Assembly: GCF_036370855.1 (NCBI RefSeq)
Contig: NC_088099.1
Location: 140,437,517-140,501,516 of the forward strand
Direction: 5' to 3'
Length of the DNA stretch: 64,000 nt
Origin: Dromaius novaehollandiae
Taxonomy: Eukaryota > Chordata > Aves > Casuariiformes > Dromaiidae
Shown here piece after piece: positions 24,212 through 39,200 of this stretch (its first letter is position 1; every line of letters begins with the position of its first letter). The notes beneath the pieces are model-generated. The model was not told where the DNA came from and made no database searches. It saw only the letters and a list, made by a program, of their open reading frames with translations. The translations under genes were made by a program, and so were the position numbers.

Positions 24212-27200
24212 ATAAAATACTGTGACTTAGACATTTTGGTGCCTTCCTTCCTCTATTAATGTTACTGTCTGAAAGCCCAGGAAACTAATTCAGTGGTAGA
24301 GTCTTTTTCTTTTGGCAAAACCCTTCTATCAATGCACCAAGTGCTTTTGGCCTAAATCCAATCTTTATCCAGTGCTGAATATGGGGTTTTATTTTAATAA
24401 TACACAGACTCTTACCCTGTTCTCAGAGTTATACCTTTACCTAAACTGCCTCCTTTCCATGTGGACAATTGCTCCTTATCTTGTCACACCTTGAACAGGT
24501 ACAGATTATGTAATGTGAATCAGTACTTTGCCCATCTGGAGATTAGTACTGACACTAGTGTTCCCTTTACCAGGAGGGAGGGAATTTGTTTAATGGCTAC
24601 ACTTTTATCTGCTGTCAGCTGTGTTAACTCAGTATTTTTCTTTTCAAGCCTTCTGGAAAACTTTCACTCTTGTTACAGCACGTAAGTGCATCTTCACAGA
24701 GCAAATGAAAGAAATTTTAAGAGTGGATGATCCATCTGTTCCCTATGAAGATCGCCTCTAAAATCCCGGCTCAATCTACTTATTTGTTCAATTTTTTTTC
24801 TTTTCCGTAGATCAATTGTATTGTTGTTGTGAGCAAATGTAACTCTCTGGAAGCTTAAAAAACTGCACAAAGTTACTCAAACAGAAAATTTGACTACTTA
24901 TCTTTTTGCTGTGTTATATATATTGGATATCACATCTGTTTTTAACTAACCTAATGCTAGAGGATCTGTTGTTACACTTCTTTGGTTTGACATCCGTTGA
25001 CGAATATCAGGATGCTGGTCCAGCAGAATCATGGTACCTTGTAGCCATGCACAGGGCCATTGCAACTGATCATCGTTTGCTCCAGAAATCAAGTGCAAGT
25101 AGATTGCCAAATTAAATGGGTTATCACTGGTGCCATTTACATACAAGCCCACCTGAAATGCATATCCTTCACTAGAGTAAAAAGGTGGACTGTATATTCT
25201 TCCTGCTGTCCCTTCAGGACTTGTGTCGAGGAGATGCGTGAAATTTCTGATATGCCAGACATGGTGGGGACACTGTGTTTCTGACAAATTGATGTCATCA
25301 ATAGAGAGGCCTCCGTTTGATACACCAGTTCCTCTTACGCCTTGAAACAGAACCCGGAATTTACTCGTGACATTCAAAGAAACATGATGGAGCTGCCAGT
25401 AATCCGCAGGTGAGCCTGAAAGACAGGGGTTGGGATTTCCAGGTCAGCAGCACAGTCAAGTACCATCTAGGTCTACAGAGCCTATTCCAACGTTGTATGA
25501 GAATTTCCCAGCTTCACTAGCACTGAGCTTCTGGAACATTTCCCTCTTAAATGTTACTCAAGGTATTTAAAAGAGGTGTTATTTCTTGAAACTTTTTCAG
25601 TGCAAGATTGTATTTTTCACTTCTACTTTTCTACAGATTTAATACTTAGGGCTATCAGCTCTTTAATTTGAGTGAAAACAGTATTAATGGTTTTAAAGAC
25701 AGTTCTGTATTTTACATTTTTTAAAGAACATGGCATTAAATTAGTCCTAATGTTGTGATAATTAAACACACAGAAAAGATGGCTGTCACCTGTATAATTA
25801 AAAAGAAAAAATTCAGAGCAAGATATATTCAAATAACCGAGTAACAACATATCTCAACAAGAAAACCTGCAGAGGCTCCTGGGAGACTAGAAATACAAGA
25901 TTTGTTCATTTTGCTCTCAGATATAAATGGCTTGCTGGAAGTTTGCCTCTGCAGAAGCACTACTCACACATCACATGATTAATAGTACTAAGTTCAATTA
26001 AAGCCATTTGCAAAATCTACTTCATACAACATGGCCTTCGTGTGAGTCTGATGCTGTACCCATAAGTGCCTGCACTAGGAAATTCCGCTCGACTCCAAGA
26101 GCAGTTTGTACAAAAACAGAGACTTCTGGACAAGGGCCTTGTAAGGTAAATTAAAGTATGACATACTTTGTAAATAATATGTACAGCAAAACAGTGTCTT
26201 TTGCTGTCTAGTTTATGTTCACGTGCATGGAAGACCATACAGGAAGACAATACAGGTCGATACATTTCTGCAATAAACAATGCCAATCCCAAATATAGAA
26301 CACGTGCTTAATGTTCTTAGCAATTCTTAACACAGTACGATGGATCTCAGATATCGGTCTTAATTTCTTGCCTTTTCTTCATTCTTGTTGTTATAATGAG
26401 GAAGAAAAATACAAACTCAAAACCAAGAACTGAAGCACGCCACTATTTTCCATTTGGAGGGCTCAGACTAATCTGAAATCTACCTCTGCCCTTAACAGCC
26501 CTGACACGTATATTAAGGATTCCCAATGGCATACAGGGATAAAGAAAGCATCAAGGTGAAGAAAAGAAGGGGGAAAAAAGAAAAGAAAAAAGGCATTAGT
26601 AGGAGCTGAGCCTCAAGGGACAAAGAGAAGCAGAGGAAGGACTTGATATCTGTTTTGTAAAAGAACTTGCTCAGATCCTTATGCAGCCAGCAGATTGAAT
26701 TAGTTGTAGCTGTAATGAAGACCAAATAATAGGTGAGTATTTGAGAATGTAGTTTAATGATAAGGCACCTTTGGCAATTCTAGCTTAAAGAGCTCTTTTC
26801 TACCGACCAACCTCCACTGCTCATTCTATAAACCATAGGCTCCTAACTCACAGGAACATAATATTCCTCAGGATCTAACTGCAATCTTAACATGTTGTCA
26901 TGTATTTTAGTTAAGTCATTTCAAACATTGCCCAAGACGGGTTTTATTTATCTTTTTCAAATTGTTATCTTAGGTAGCCCAGGGCACTTATACTTTTCAT
27001 TTCTTTATTATTAATTCCTTATTCATCATAATTTACTGTAATGACCAGCTACTTCTCTTGCTATCGATACCAGCAATTCCTGGACAGTTAAAATGACCAC
27101 TCATGGAACTCCAGCTATTTTAGCAAGAGAACTATCTTGATAATGCAAGAGTTTGTAATTTGTGACAATTGATTATATTATAGGAAAATGACTAACTGAG

Positions 27201-30200
27201 GATCCATCAAGCATAACTTCACCAGGGGAGAATCAATTGCACAATTAGAGAAGAAGTCAAAGAATAAAACTAGGAGATGAGTCACTTTGCTATAATATTT
27301 TCCCCCAATATTTTGGAAAGGATATTGAGTACAGATTAAACCAGAATGCAATTTTCATCCATACCTCTTATCTCTTCAATGAGTGTCAAAGTACCATTGG
27401 GGTGGTCCGAAGTGTACTCCGTGACCCAGACGTACAGCTGGTCGCTTTCGTGCCCACTGTTGTAGAAATAGAACTGCAAGCACTGAAAGCCTCTTTTGGG
27501 ATACAGAATTCGGCTCTCCAGGACAGCGGTGCTTCCCTCTCCTACAGCGCTGGTGTTGAAATGCATGAAGTAGCCAGAATCTGTCAAAAGTAGAGGAGAA
27601 ATGAGTGATGGGGGAGAGAGAAAATAAAATTTTCCTTGCGCTATTTTACTGTATTACTTAGCACTATATTGAATTTATGCCAGAGGACATAGCCTGGGGT
27701 CCTGGTAAGCTAGGCCTTGTACAAATCCAGTCTTTCAGGCTGAGGACTGTTACCCGCTCACATTCTTCAGAGGCAGAATTTTTCTCCTTGGAAGATTTTT
27801 CCTCGTTTGGTTGTCTCTAGCAAAGTACTCAAAAACATAGACTCTCTGATTTAACTCTTTAGCCAGTACCAGTAATTTATAGTTGACATTCTCTCTGGAG
27901 GACTGGTTTAGGCTTCTGAATTCATGAAGTTTTGACTGATGAGTTAAGAAATAATTGGCTTTATTCCCAATTAATTGTTCACCTGGGCCCTGATAACATA
28001 TATAATCTCTAAATCCCAATCCTTTCCAAAGACTTACTGAGTGATTATTCAAAAATAAATGACTTATCATAGCAACAGTCGTTTTTGTGCAGCTGTACCA
28101 TGGGTTAGAACATTTTATGTTCTTGTGATGGTGTTACACTAAAACCAGAAAACAGACCAAAAGAGGTAAGAACATTCAATCTTCTTAAATAAGCAGAAAA
28201 TACAATGTGTCACATGATATCCCTAAGTACGTTTTATGTTGCTTAGTTAAAAAGTTGACTGTAACTGGTCAACAAATAAACTGAGAACAAGGCCGAGATC
28301 AAAGTCAACTTATATGCCTTTGCAGAAAATACTTCCCAGAGAGATAAGAACAGTCTTTTCTCATACCTTCGCATTCTCCCATATTGGTATGATCAGTATT
28401 CGGCCCAGCAGGAACCTGAGACAAACGCTGCCAATCACTGTTATCATCTGAACTTTGAATCATACCACATATATTTTCAAGTTCAAAACTGCATGTGTCC
28501 ATGAAGCTTAGGGAGGAGGCTATAACATTAAAAAAAAAAAAGAAGTTATGAATCCCTGTTACATGACATGCTTTTTAATTCTAGGCATCCAGAGCCAAAA
28601 GCAAAGAGAGACTAAGAAATATAAACACACAAAATGATCAGTGGTTTCTAATACCATCAATATCTACAGGTATGATGCCCTAGAGCTCACTGCATTTGGC
28701 CCCTAACACTGAAGCTAATAAGATGTGGTCAGGGCCACACCGGGGCACTTAGCAAGCACAGAAGGGTGCCAGCTAATTATCATATCACATCTTTAATTTA
28801 TAAAAAGCACACCAATAGCAGCCCCAATCCACCAGCCATCACACAGCCAAAGGGTCTGAGGTCTTCCCATTCACTCCTCTGCTTTCTTCAAGCTAGTCCA
28901 CACCTGGCCACAGATTTTGATAGTTTCCCTAATTCCTCAGCTGGAGTGCTTATTTTGAAATACAGTAGAGCAGCACCTGTTTCACTGCAATATGCAAGCC
29001 TTGATTTTCAAAAGCTTATTTGAAAAAAACATTTGACAGAAGTAGATTTGAGACCAGTGGCTATCTCAGCTCATACCAATTTTGAAGATCTCTCTTACAT
29101 GTAACCAAGAAGAAATTAATTGAAGGAAGACCATGCAGTTGAGTAGTAAATAGCAAGTACATTGGAAGGAAAAATCCTGTATAAAATGTTTTCTCTATCT
29201 AAAGCTGACTCTGCATGTGCAAGGGAAGCTACAGTCAAGGTTTATTTCTGTTCTTAGATTTGTCTCCCATGGTACCATGTTTGAGCTCTGTGTAACACCA
29301 AACATGATTTGAAAACAGTTACATTAATAAAATGCTTCATGGTTATCACTTTCCAAACTATGTCTAAAATATTGTGGCAGGTTTAAAGGTTTCATTGCAC
29401 TATAAAAAGGGCCTTGAGTATCACAAAAATCAACCTCAAAGGCATGCCATATGTACCACTTGCACTACAGTACAGGGAAGTGCTTAAGTATGAACTGCTG
29501 CCAAATCAGTTGTACTGTTGAGATATTTTGTACTGTCCTCGTAGAAAGCTAACAGTCCTCTAGAGGTTGCAAGGTTATCATAAGTGTTGTATAACCAACA
29601 TCTTTTAAGAAATGCTATTTGTATGATGCTGCAAAAACCAAGTATGTGTTCAGCCTGGCTTTCAGGGTTATATTGAAGGCAGAAAAAAACAGCTAGGGTG
29701 TCAGCCAGCCTTGCACAAGCAAGACTGTAAGTAAAAATACGGAATTACTAGATGAAAGAACTCTTTGAAATCAAAATACACTTTAATTTCTACTTCAGTT
29801 AAAAAGCGCCCATTGTCATCTAATGTCTAATGAAGAACTGAATGACAAAAGCGAGAGTAAAGCAAGGCCAAGTAGCGTACAGTGTATTTCTTAGATTAAT
29901 TAATGAGATAGGGAAAGGTGGCAGTGTGAGTGGTTTTTGAAGTTCATCTGCACCAAAAGCCAGATAATTTCTAGGCATTTAGTGAATAGACAATACATGG
30001 GGGATGAATGTTGTGTCCTGACTTCCAATGGCTGAAGAGTATCTCATAGTCAGTTCTACTAAGTAATATGCTAGAAGGGGAAAGTGTGCTGCAATTGCCT
30101 TTATCACCATGGGCTGAAAGACAAACCTGAGGAAGACAGCAGTACAGAGCTGAAGTTTTAGTCAGAAATTCATATGTTGTGGGGTTTTTTTCAATTTAAA

Positions 30201-33200
30201 AACTATGTTTCTGACTTTCAATGTCAATTCCTAACCATACAAGTTCTTAGCAGGAATTTAGCAGGAATTCATGTTCAGCAATAAAAGTAATCTTAAGGAG
30301 ACCTTTTCATTCCTTTGGGAGGACATCAACTTCCAAATCATGTTTGGTGTTCTCGGTCTTTCCTTTAAACTGAAAAGGTCAGCTCAGCAACTGGGTGAGT
30401 CAGGGGTGAAACCTGTGGAGGGAAGTCTTTCTTGGTGCTTGGGCAAATTGTGGGTGATCTGGAGATCACTTATGGCTCTGGGAATATTGTACACATCATA
30501 CTAAGCCATATTAAGCCAAGGAACAGACTGAGGAGCTGGCAAAATCCTGATTGTGATGGAGGTAGTGGGAGTTTTGTCACTAATTTCAACATGTCTGGGA
30601 GGGGACTAATTTCAGCACCAGGGGGGATGTGAGTAAGGTTTAAGAAAAAAGGTAAAATTTAATGAAGTATTAATAGAATGCATGAGAATGATGAAAAGCA
30701 TATAGGAATAATGGAGAGGAAGAAGGACCCCATCCGCTGTTACAGACATCCTTAGCTTTAGACAGTTGTATAAGGCCTAACTGATTGTACGTCAGATGCT
30801 GCAAGCTAGGACTGCATATAAGTATGTCTTCGGCTTAGACTTACATGAACAGAAACATTCTTGTCAGAATCATACACACACAAAAATGCATTGTTTTAAT
30901 AAACTGATAGCATTTTTAATTAATATATCTGTAGAATGAGGTTTAAAATAATTGTAAAACATTAGTTGCTGCTTGATATGCTGAGGTAATAAAATAAAAG
31001 TTTAATCTGAGTGCCAGAGCACATTTGATACAGTCTCAACTACAGAAGTACAATCCCATTTGGTAACAGAATTACCTGTATTTCTAGCTCTCTTATTTTC
31101 AATCAACCTTCTAAAATAAAACTCACATGAGCAAAATAATTCTTTCCACCACCGTTGTAAGAAACTGGGTTTGAAACTAAAACCAGATTTTAAAATGCTC
31201 ATGTTTTCTTCAGGGAAACGTCCATAATCTGTTTGAATGAACACACGCTCTATCTCACAGCCTGCATGAGAACTGAGTAGATAAAACAGCCACACAAAAA
31301 TACTCATTTCTGTACAGTGTCTGAAGCAACAGCTGGGGATTAATGGGTGGGGGAAGAGGAAGCTTGTGCAGAAGCACGCATTTTAAACAGCCACCCAAGG
31401 GATGAACAAAAATCAGTTGCTGAGTGATGCTGGTTTTTAACTAAAGGTCAAATAAAATTGCACGGAAAACTCTGCTACACAGCAGTGTTTCTGCAGGAGG
31501 GCTATGTTATTTCTAGCTGTACCATTATTCGTGGTGTTTTTAACACAATTCACTTCTCTGAATATGTTTACATCTCTTTTACTTGTGCCTGGGTGAGTCC
31601 AGCATGATGTATGTATCACCCTCATTTCTTTCAAATACCAGAAGCAAAGAATTTAAAAGAAATGGAGAAACTCACTGCAGTTGTACAGCCGATTCAATTT
31701 CTGGAGATCATAATCGCTGAAATCCATTCGCTGTCCAATCACGTCCGTGAAGTCTGGTATGTTGGTTATGATGGTTGGTTCAGTGCCATTCCTGAATGCA
31801 GTTTTGCTGTAGTGCATCACAGAAGTATAGTCATAGGGAACATTCAGGGAGTCCGATGTTGTATCATCATATTTATTGAAATTATGTTCATAACCTAAAA
31901 AGGAGAATTCTTTATTGCCCAAGATGATCACGTCTTTACAGACAGGCTTTAAATGACAGAGATCGTCAATGACATCAGATCCCCAAGTATATTTTTGTAA
32001 TAATTTGCTTGTACTTACTCCATAAAACTATTCTATTTTTAATTTAGATTTATTTAGCTTCTTTCAGCCATTGGAACCTGATATGACTTCTAGTGGATGA
32101 AAGAAAGCTTTTTTGCTATCAGAAATCTTTCCCCCATGGAGCTACTCGTAAACTTTGAAAAGCTTTTGTTTATCTCCTCTTTTTGAAACAAAATAGGTGA
32201 AACTTGCCTAGACTTTTTATCATTCATGTTAGTCTTCTCTGTTTTCAGCTTACTAACATATCTTCTTGGGTACGCATACTCAAGAGTGGACGTCCTGTTG
32301 CAGTACTCCAGCTAACGCAGTTTGCAGCTGCAGTAATCCCTCTCTAACTTTGTTTTTACACTGCCTGACAGACACAGAGAATCACAAAAAGCTGAAGAAA
32401 CAGTTATCAAAAACAGTCCTGAGGAACCCCCTGCAAACTGTCACGCTTGTGTGAAATACCCTAATACTTAAATTCAAAAGCTGCATTGCCCAAGTAACTG
32501 CTTGTGTGACAGGGACCCCGAAAAGGCAGCTCCGCTCTCTGCCTTCTGCTTAGAGGCAGGCGAGAAAGAGAAAGATCAGCTCTTTCTTTGGAGATTTTCC
32601 ACTGGCTTTGGTTGCACTGGCTTGTTCAGGGTGGGATTTTTTGTTTGTTTGTTTTTATTACTTTTGTTTTGTAAAAAGCTCCCACTGTAAAACTTCTTTT
32701 AGAGTATCCATTTAAAGAAATGAAATTATTCTCTTCTGTTGTTCCACTGTACAACATTTAGCATAATGGGACTCAGATCTCCAGTTAGGCCTCTGGGAAT
32801 GGCCATGATGCAAGTAATAACAACAGCCACAAAAAAATAGGGCTTTCTGTCCCAAATAGATGTCACTTGATATTTAATTTATTGATATGCTTTGTTGTGA
32901 AAAATAAGTCAAGGTGAGAGAATATCCTAACTGTTGCAGTTTGGCTGAAATTGGCTCCACAGCTACAACATGTGTAACAGCATGAAAGAAAAGCCAGGGG
33001 AAGGACTTACCAGACTGAATTCTGTCCCACATTATGGACACGTAGTCGTCCCGGTCGGACCGCGACTGCTCGTGCCAGAACCCCAGTGCATGCAGGAACT
33101 CGTGCTCAATCGTCCCAATTCTGTCACAGTTGGCTCCAATTGAGAGCTGCTGCAGCCCCTGTTGGCGGTTTCCTACTGAGGACCAGCAACTAATATCGAA

Positions 33201-36200
33201 ATATAATGAAAGACAGACCTGTGAAATACATACCATCCCCATATGAACTCCAGAATCGGTCTATTCAATAGGTATAATTCTAGCTGGAGCGTTAAAGTTA
33301 TGTTTTGCTACAGAGACCACTTTTTCATTGATCTGTTCCTTACTGGATCTTTTCCTCTCGTGTTTAATGCTGTTTTGATGAATAAGCAGTTTCTCAGCTC
33401 TCACTTTTAATGGGTTTTCTTTAGTAGAAAAATGTTGAACTATTTGTGGCAGAAATAACTGATGAGGATTTTCATTGATACCCTGTTAAGCATCAAAGAC
33501 TATGGGCACATGATTTAAAATGACTGTAGATTAATTAATTGCTGCTCCTCAACTGGGCCACAGTGGGCCACTTTGAAGCTATCCCTATTTTAAGGTAAAA
33601 ATATGTTAGCGTAAATTCTCATCTCTGCCATTGTGTCTCTCTATGTTTTGGGGACTTTTGTTTAGTGATGGTTTGGGACAGACAAAGTACTCTTTTGAGT
33701 GCCTATGTTTACTTCGGGGATGGCTGGCAGATTTGACAGTGCTTTCCATAAGTTCTTTTCTTTCTAGATATTTGTGAGTTGTTGTGCGAGAGCACTTGTT
33801 GACCACTCACTTGTAAGGAAATGGAAAACCACAGCTATGCTGGAAGTTTTTATTAAAGAGTAATAACATTTAGTGAGCTATCTGCACAGGCCCATAAAAT
33901 GGCACCCCATGTCCACAAACTAGCAGGCACAGAGAGTTACATTTAAATTGATATTTTATGCAGCAAATAAATCAACACCTACCCAATGAAGTCTATAAAA
34001 TTAATCAGGCACAAAATATCCCATAGGATTTGCAATCCTATCACCCCAGAAGTTTAAAAAATAAGCACACCAGGCACTTTGGAGCCCTGTAACTTATTAG
34101 TGCAACATATTCCACAGTATTTCTCTTGCCGCAAAGCCGCATGGGCCTTAGCTATTGATTACTCATTAAAATCACAACATGTGGTCCGGAAGGGAACACA
34201 TTTGGCATCTATAATTTCACTGGTTTTCCTTGAACAAGGACTCGTATCGATTATTTAGCTCTTTCTGGTTGTGCAACCGTAGAAAGAGTCCGTTAGAGTT
34301 CTGGGTCCGCTTCATACCAAAGTCCTTTCATCCAGCTTCACAGTTGTCGTGTAGAGCACAGGATATCCACAGGGACATCCAGGACGTTGGCAAAATTAGC
34401 GTCCAGATGATGGGGGGATGCAGCTTCCCCTTGCCCTCTGTCTACCAAATGCTTTTGACAACATCTTTCTGAAACTGCGAGGGAGTAAATGCATGTTCTG
34501 TGCAGCTCAGCACTGAGAATAAAACTGTGCAAGTGGGAGCTGGCACTGCAAGGCACTGGGCACCTGGAACCACATGTTAGCAATGTCTTTAGGAGGGGGG
34601 AAAAGACAGGAAAAATGTCGCAGTTTCTCCAAGCACCTTAGAGCCATATCTCCTCAGATTCAACGTTTTCCACACTGGTAGTTGCTCTACCAGACCCTAC
34701 AGGAGCAAGGAATAGTACCTGCTCTCATAAGCCTCACCAGCCTTCTTTTTGGAAGACACACTGTAAGCATATACATGCATTAGTAGCGCCGATACTGTCC
34801 AGAAATCCCCCTCCCTAAGAGCCACCTGTTTTTTCAGGCACTTTTTCTTATACTGATATCCTGCAAGTAAATAACTTCCACAGTATCAGAGCACAAACAT
34901 TTTGATCCACCAGCATGGAGCTGGTTAGCCAGGGATCTGTATCAACCCACCTCCATATGGACCCCCCTAGCCATGTACCACGGTGGCAAAGAGCTGGAGT
35001 GACCTCCCAGGAGGGCTCCATGGAAATGTGACTTCCCTTTTGGAAATACTAGAGACAGGGTCGATTCTCCCTGGTCTACTGACTATACAATTCTAGCATG
35101 CCATGCTAGTTTTCCTGCTCTTCATGTGAAGAAGGAGGAGAAATGGCACACGCATTGCAATTTCTGTGTGCTTTGCAGGCAGCTGCCACATCTGATGACC
35201 TTGCCATTTCTGTAATCCAAATCATCCCTCATATGTATTGCTTAGCACACAGGCTGGAGTCAAGAAAAGGCCTTTAAATAGATCTGTGGTCTAACCTCTG
35301 CTGCAAACGCACAGAGCTGAAGAGAAGGCTGAAGCAAAAGGCTGAGTGTAATGGTGGGTAAACAGAATTTCTGACCCTTTGGGTTATTTAGGAAAGACAT
35401 GCTCTCTCACTGTTAACAAATGTAGAAGACTGACAATCAGTACAGAGCTAGAAAACACACAGTTCCTACTTGCCTGGCATCATGAATACCTATATCTGTA
35501 AACACAATACAGGCAGTAGCCAAGGCTTGGCATATGTTAGATGAACAATGCGGACAGGGAAAGGGCTTTTTCTCTGCACTGGGGCTGATGACACTGTGTG
35601 CGTATATCAGAGGCTGCACACTTACTTTCACACAGGGCAGTCAACACAACGAGATGGCAGCTGGCTTCTTTTGCGGCTGACTTTCGAATTCAAAAGGACA
35701 ACCCAGGCGAGGACTTTATGGCCAACCACAAATCTCTGGCGTGGAGTTAATCCACCTCCCTGTGTATGTTTTATAGATGCTGGCAAAGCTCAAAAAGGCA
35801 AAGAGGATTTATTGGCTTTTTGTTGGTGTGATAAAACTTTATGAATCTGGCTGGTGTCTCCAGGAACTTTGTGCTTCTGCATGCACTATACCCTCTGGAC
35901 TGGGGTTTTTAGTCTGAGGTTATAGGAGACTTAGTTGAAACAAAAAAAGTTGGGTAGGTCAGAGTGGAAACTGGTTGGTTTACCCCAGTTCACCTTGTCA
36001 TGTTACATCAGAACGGAGGAAGGGAGGAAGCCAAAGGCCGCTAGTGTGGGCTCAGTTCAGAAAATCCCTTCATACAGTCCAAAAACAGCCCGGTGAAACT
36101 GGCCAGCCACTCTGGGGAGACTGTGGAGAGTAGCTCCAGTCTTCTAAAAAATGCTGCTGACCATTAACAGTTTTACTGATCTGTCAGCTAAGATACTGGA

Positions 36201-39200
36201 AACATTTCAGTGCAAGCAACATGCTGGGCAGTGAAGGTCAGGTGTTACCCAGCTGGGCTGACCTGTGCTCTTGGTCACCACGACCCATCTATTTCTAACA
36301 GAGACAAAAAATGAAACATCATGTAGACGTCTCTGAATTAGCACAGGCTACATGTTGTGGTTGTTTTTCAGATACAATTTCTAGTAAATTCAGTGGATAC
36401 TTTTGTGCCACTATGGACCCCAGAATTCAGCCCTGTGTGAGTTTTCCATTCAGCTCAAAGAGCCAAAACAGTTGTTAGCAGGGGAGATGCAGTGCTCTGT
36501 TAGTGTCCACAATGACAGCTTTCAGCGTTGCGTTTCAATGTCACGTGCACATCACACAGAGCAGAATATATGAACAGCCAGAGACTGAAGAAATTTTGAA
36601 GCAATTATCTGCAACAAATACCTCAGAACAAGCTAAAGGGAAAGGGGAACATTTCTATTATCTGAAAATCATCCTCCATTTATGGATGCAGTCCTGCTTA
36701 TAGAAGGAAATTATTTTCTGAGAGTAAATTTCCTTACCAGGCCATCAAGATTTCTTTGATCTCTTTTCTAACATGAAATAAATGGTTCAGCATAGAGTGG
36801 AGAGTATATTTGTTCTTGGTGCACTGTTTTGACAGAAATTGTTCTAGAGAGGGAAGCAGCTGATGCAATTTTGACTTCATTACAAAAATGTTATTTTGTA
36901 AAACTCCAGGTGGAATAAAAAAGCAATTCATTAAAAAAGGTGAATAAACTGAATCCCCTGTAGAATGTATCAGTGTTGTGCAGCATTCAAAAATATTATA
37001 TCTCAATGCTGATATGACATTGTTTAAATGTAATTCTATTTGTTAGAGTTAAACAAATTCATTGTCCCTCAGTTAAAGCTACCACATACCTGCTGTTGGA
37101 AATTATTTTCTAAAAATAAGGTATATTAGAAGGACCATGTGAAAGTGACATTCCAAATAGCCAAAGGTCAGGCAGAAAAATAACTGGTTTATTTCAGATA
37201 TTTTTACTATGCTAAAAAAATTAACTCTTTAAGGACTTTATTACATCTTATATTTAAAAACAAATATCAGCAAGTAGTAGTTAATTACTACCAGGATAAT
37301 ATCTGATTCAAAAGCTACTACAATTCCCAGTTTAAAAGAAAAAAAAGGAAAAATGGACACATCAAAATGTAAAATTATCATCAGACATGTGGGTTTAAGA
37401 GCAAATACTGGCCATGAAAATAGCCTGTTGCCAAATAGGATGAGAGTTATTTCACATTATTCCTCTTACCCACTTCCTTTGAACACAGATATGTAATCCT
37501 TCTCTCCTTCCCAAGGTTTGAAGTCAATACAGGTTTTTAGTCGATACTGTTCAAATGCCTTGAGGATGAGGCCCTTAGCATTCATTTCTGCAAAGCAAAC
37601 AGTGTTCTTGTCAATACTGAGCCAATAGGTTTGTGTTATCAGCACTGTGGAGCAAGTCCTAAGGGTAGGTCTTGCTCCAGCAATCTTTAATTAAAATAAG
37701 TAGGCTTTTTGCTAGGTTTAGGCTTGGGTAGGTACCTAAAAATCATAAATTAGACTGCTGTGATATTTTATCTTTCTCTTGTTTTGTTTCAATGTTTTGG
37801 TACTTATGTATAAAATATGACTTTATGGGCATATAATAAATGATAGTGCATGAGTCTTACTTCTGTTAATGCTGTCATTTACTTTACTGAGAATTATCTG
37901 AGTGACCATTAAATAAACAGTGAACGAAGACATCAGATTTCACCTAGTGCAACCTGCAAGTTACAAATCTCCTGCAGGACCTCTTCAGGCCTTGAATTGC
38001 TAATTCCTGGGTTATCCCCTCTAAGAAACTAGCTTAGTTTGAACCCCTTCAAAAGTTTAGCTCCTAGTCTCATCTGGGCTATAGCAATGCAGGGTAAGGT
38101 GAGACCCCAGCGCCGACACTAAGATGCTGCACTGCTTTTGCACACCCAGAGCTAATGCTCTGTGCAAAATGCCCTGCTGTAGGCTCAGAGCACGGCAGTG
38201 GGGGAAGGAAAGGATGCCATACTATCTCAGGATTTTACAAACCTGTATTTAACACTTAATCAAAATGACATGCAGACATTGTCAAGGGCATATACTGTAC
38301 CCAGGCTGTCTTCGAGGACATAGGGAATAGTGTACGGCCACCGATAATTGTCACCAATGATGGAGTTTCGTCCCTGCAGCTGAAAAAGAAAATAAGTATG
38401 CAGTCCTCAGTAAAAAGTGATTTAGGATCAGGGAGTAAAATAGCTTAACAGCGCTAACCTGCAAAGCATGCATTATGTCTCTTACAAATCCATATGAGAT
38501 ACATAACAAATCAAAGAGTTCAAACACTTGGGTAGATCACTCAGAGATCTTAGGCTTGGGTTTGAAATGCCTTCAGTCCCTACTACCAGAGCTTCCAATT
38601 TCTCCAGCACTTTCTCCATGCAGATTACCTGAATTTTGATGGATGAGTAGCCAGAGTTTCAGTTTCTATAAGAAGCATTAAAATCTAAAGTGTTAAAATG
38701 TGCATAGACATTAATAATTTTGCAACTTTTCATACATGCAACGATCTGTTCCTGTGTCCTTAACAAGCGCTTTCCTTGCCATTGATGTCTGAGCAGAGCA
38801 GTTCACCAAAAGGGAGTGTAAAACACTATTGACTTTCAGGAGAACAAGATGAAACTGCTTTTTTGGATTTCTACTAGGAATCGTTGAGATATAATTTGTT
38901 ATGTAAATATTTTATTTTGTTTTATTGAGCGGATGGGGTACTAGACAGGTGCTCTAAAATGTGGTATAATTTACAGATTTAATTTTCCTTTGGCTTTAGT
39001 GAATCTACTTACATAATGAAGAAGTTTTTGCAGCACTCTTCTGTAAATTTAATTGGCTGATAATAAATATTGTTCAGATAAATTAAGAAACTTCTGTATA
39101 AACCTGTCTAGATGTGATCAATGCTGCTGAATCTCTTAAAAGTACGAACATAGAAGTCACAGTAAAGGAAACAAGAAGCTAATAATATTGATCTAATGGC

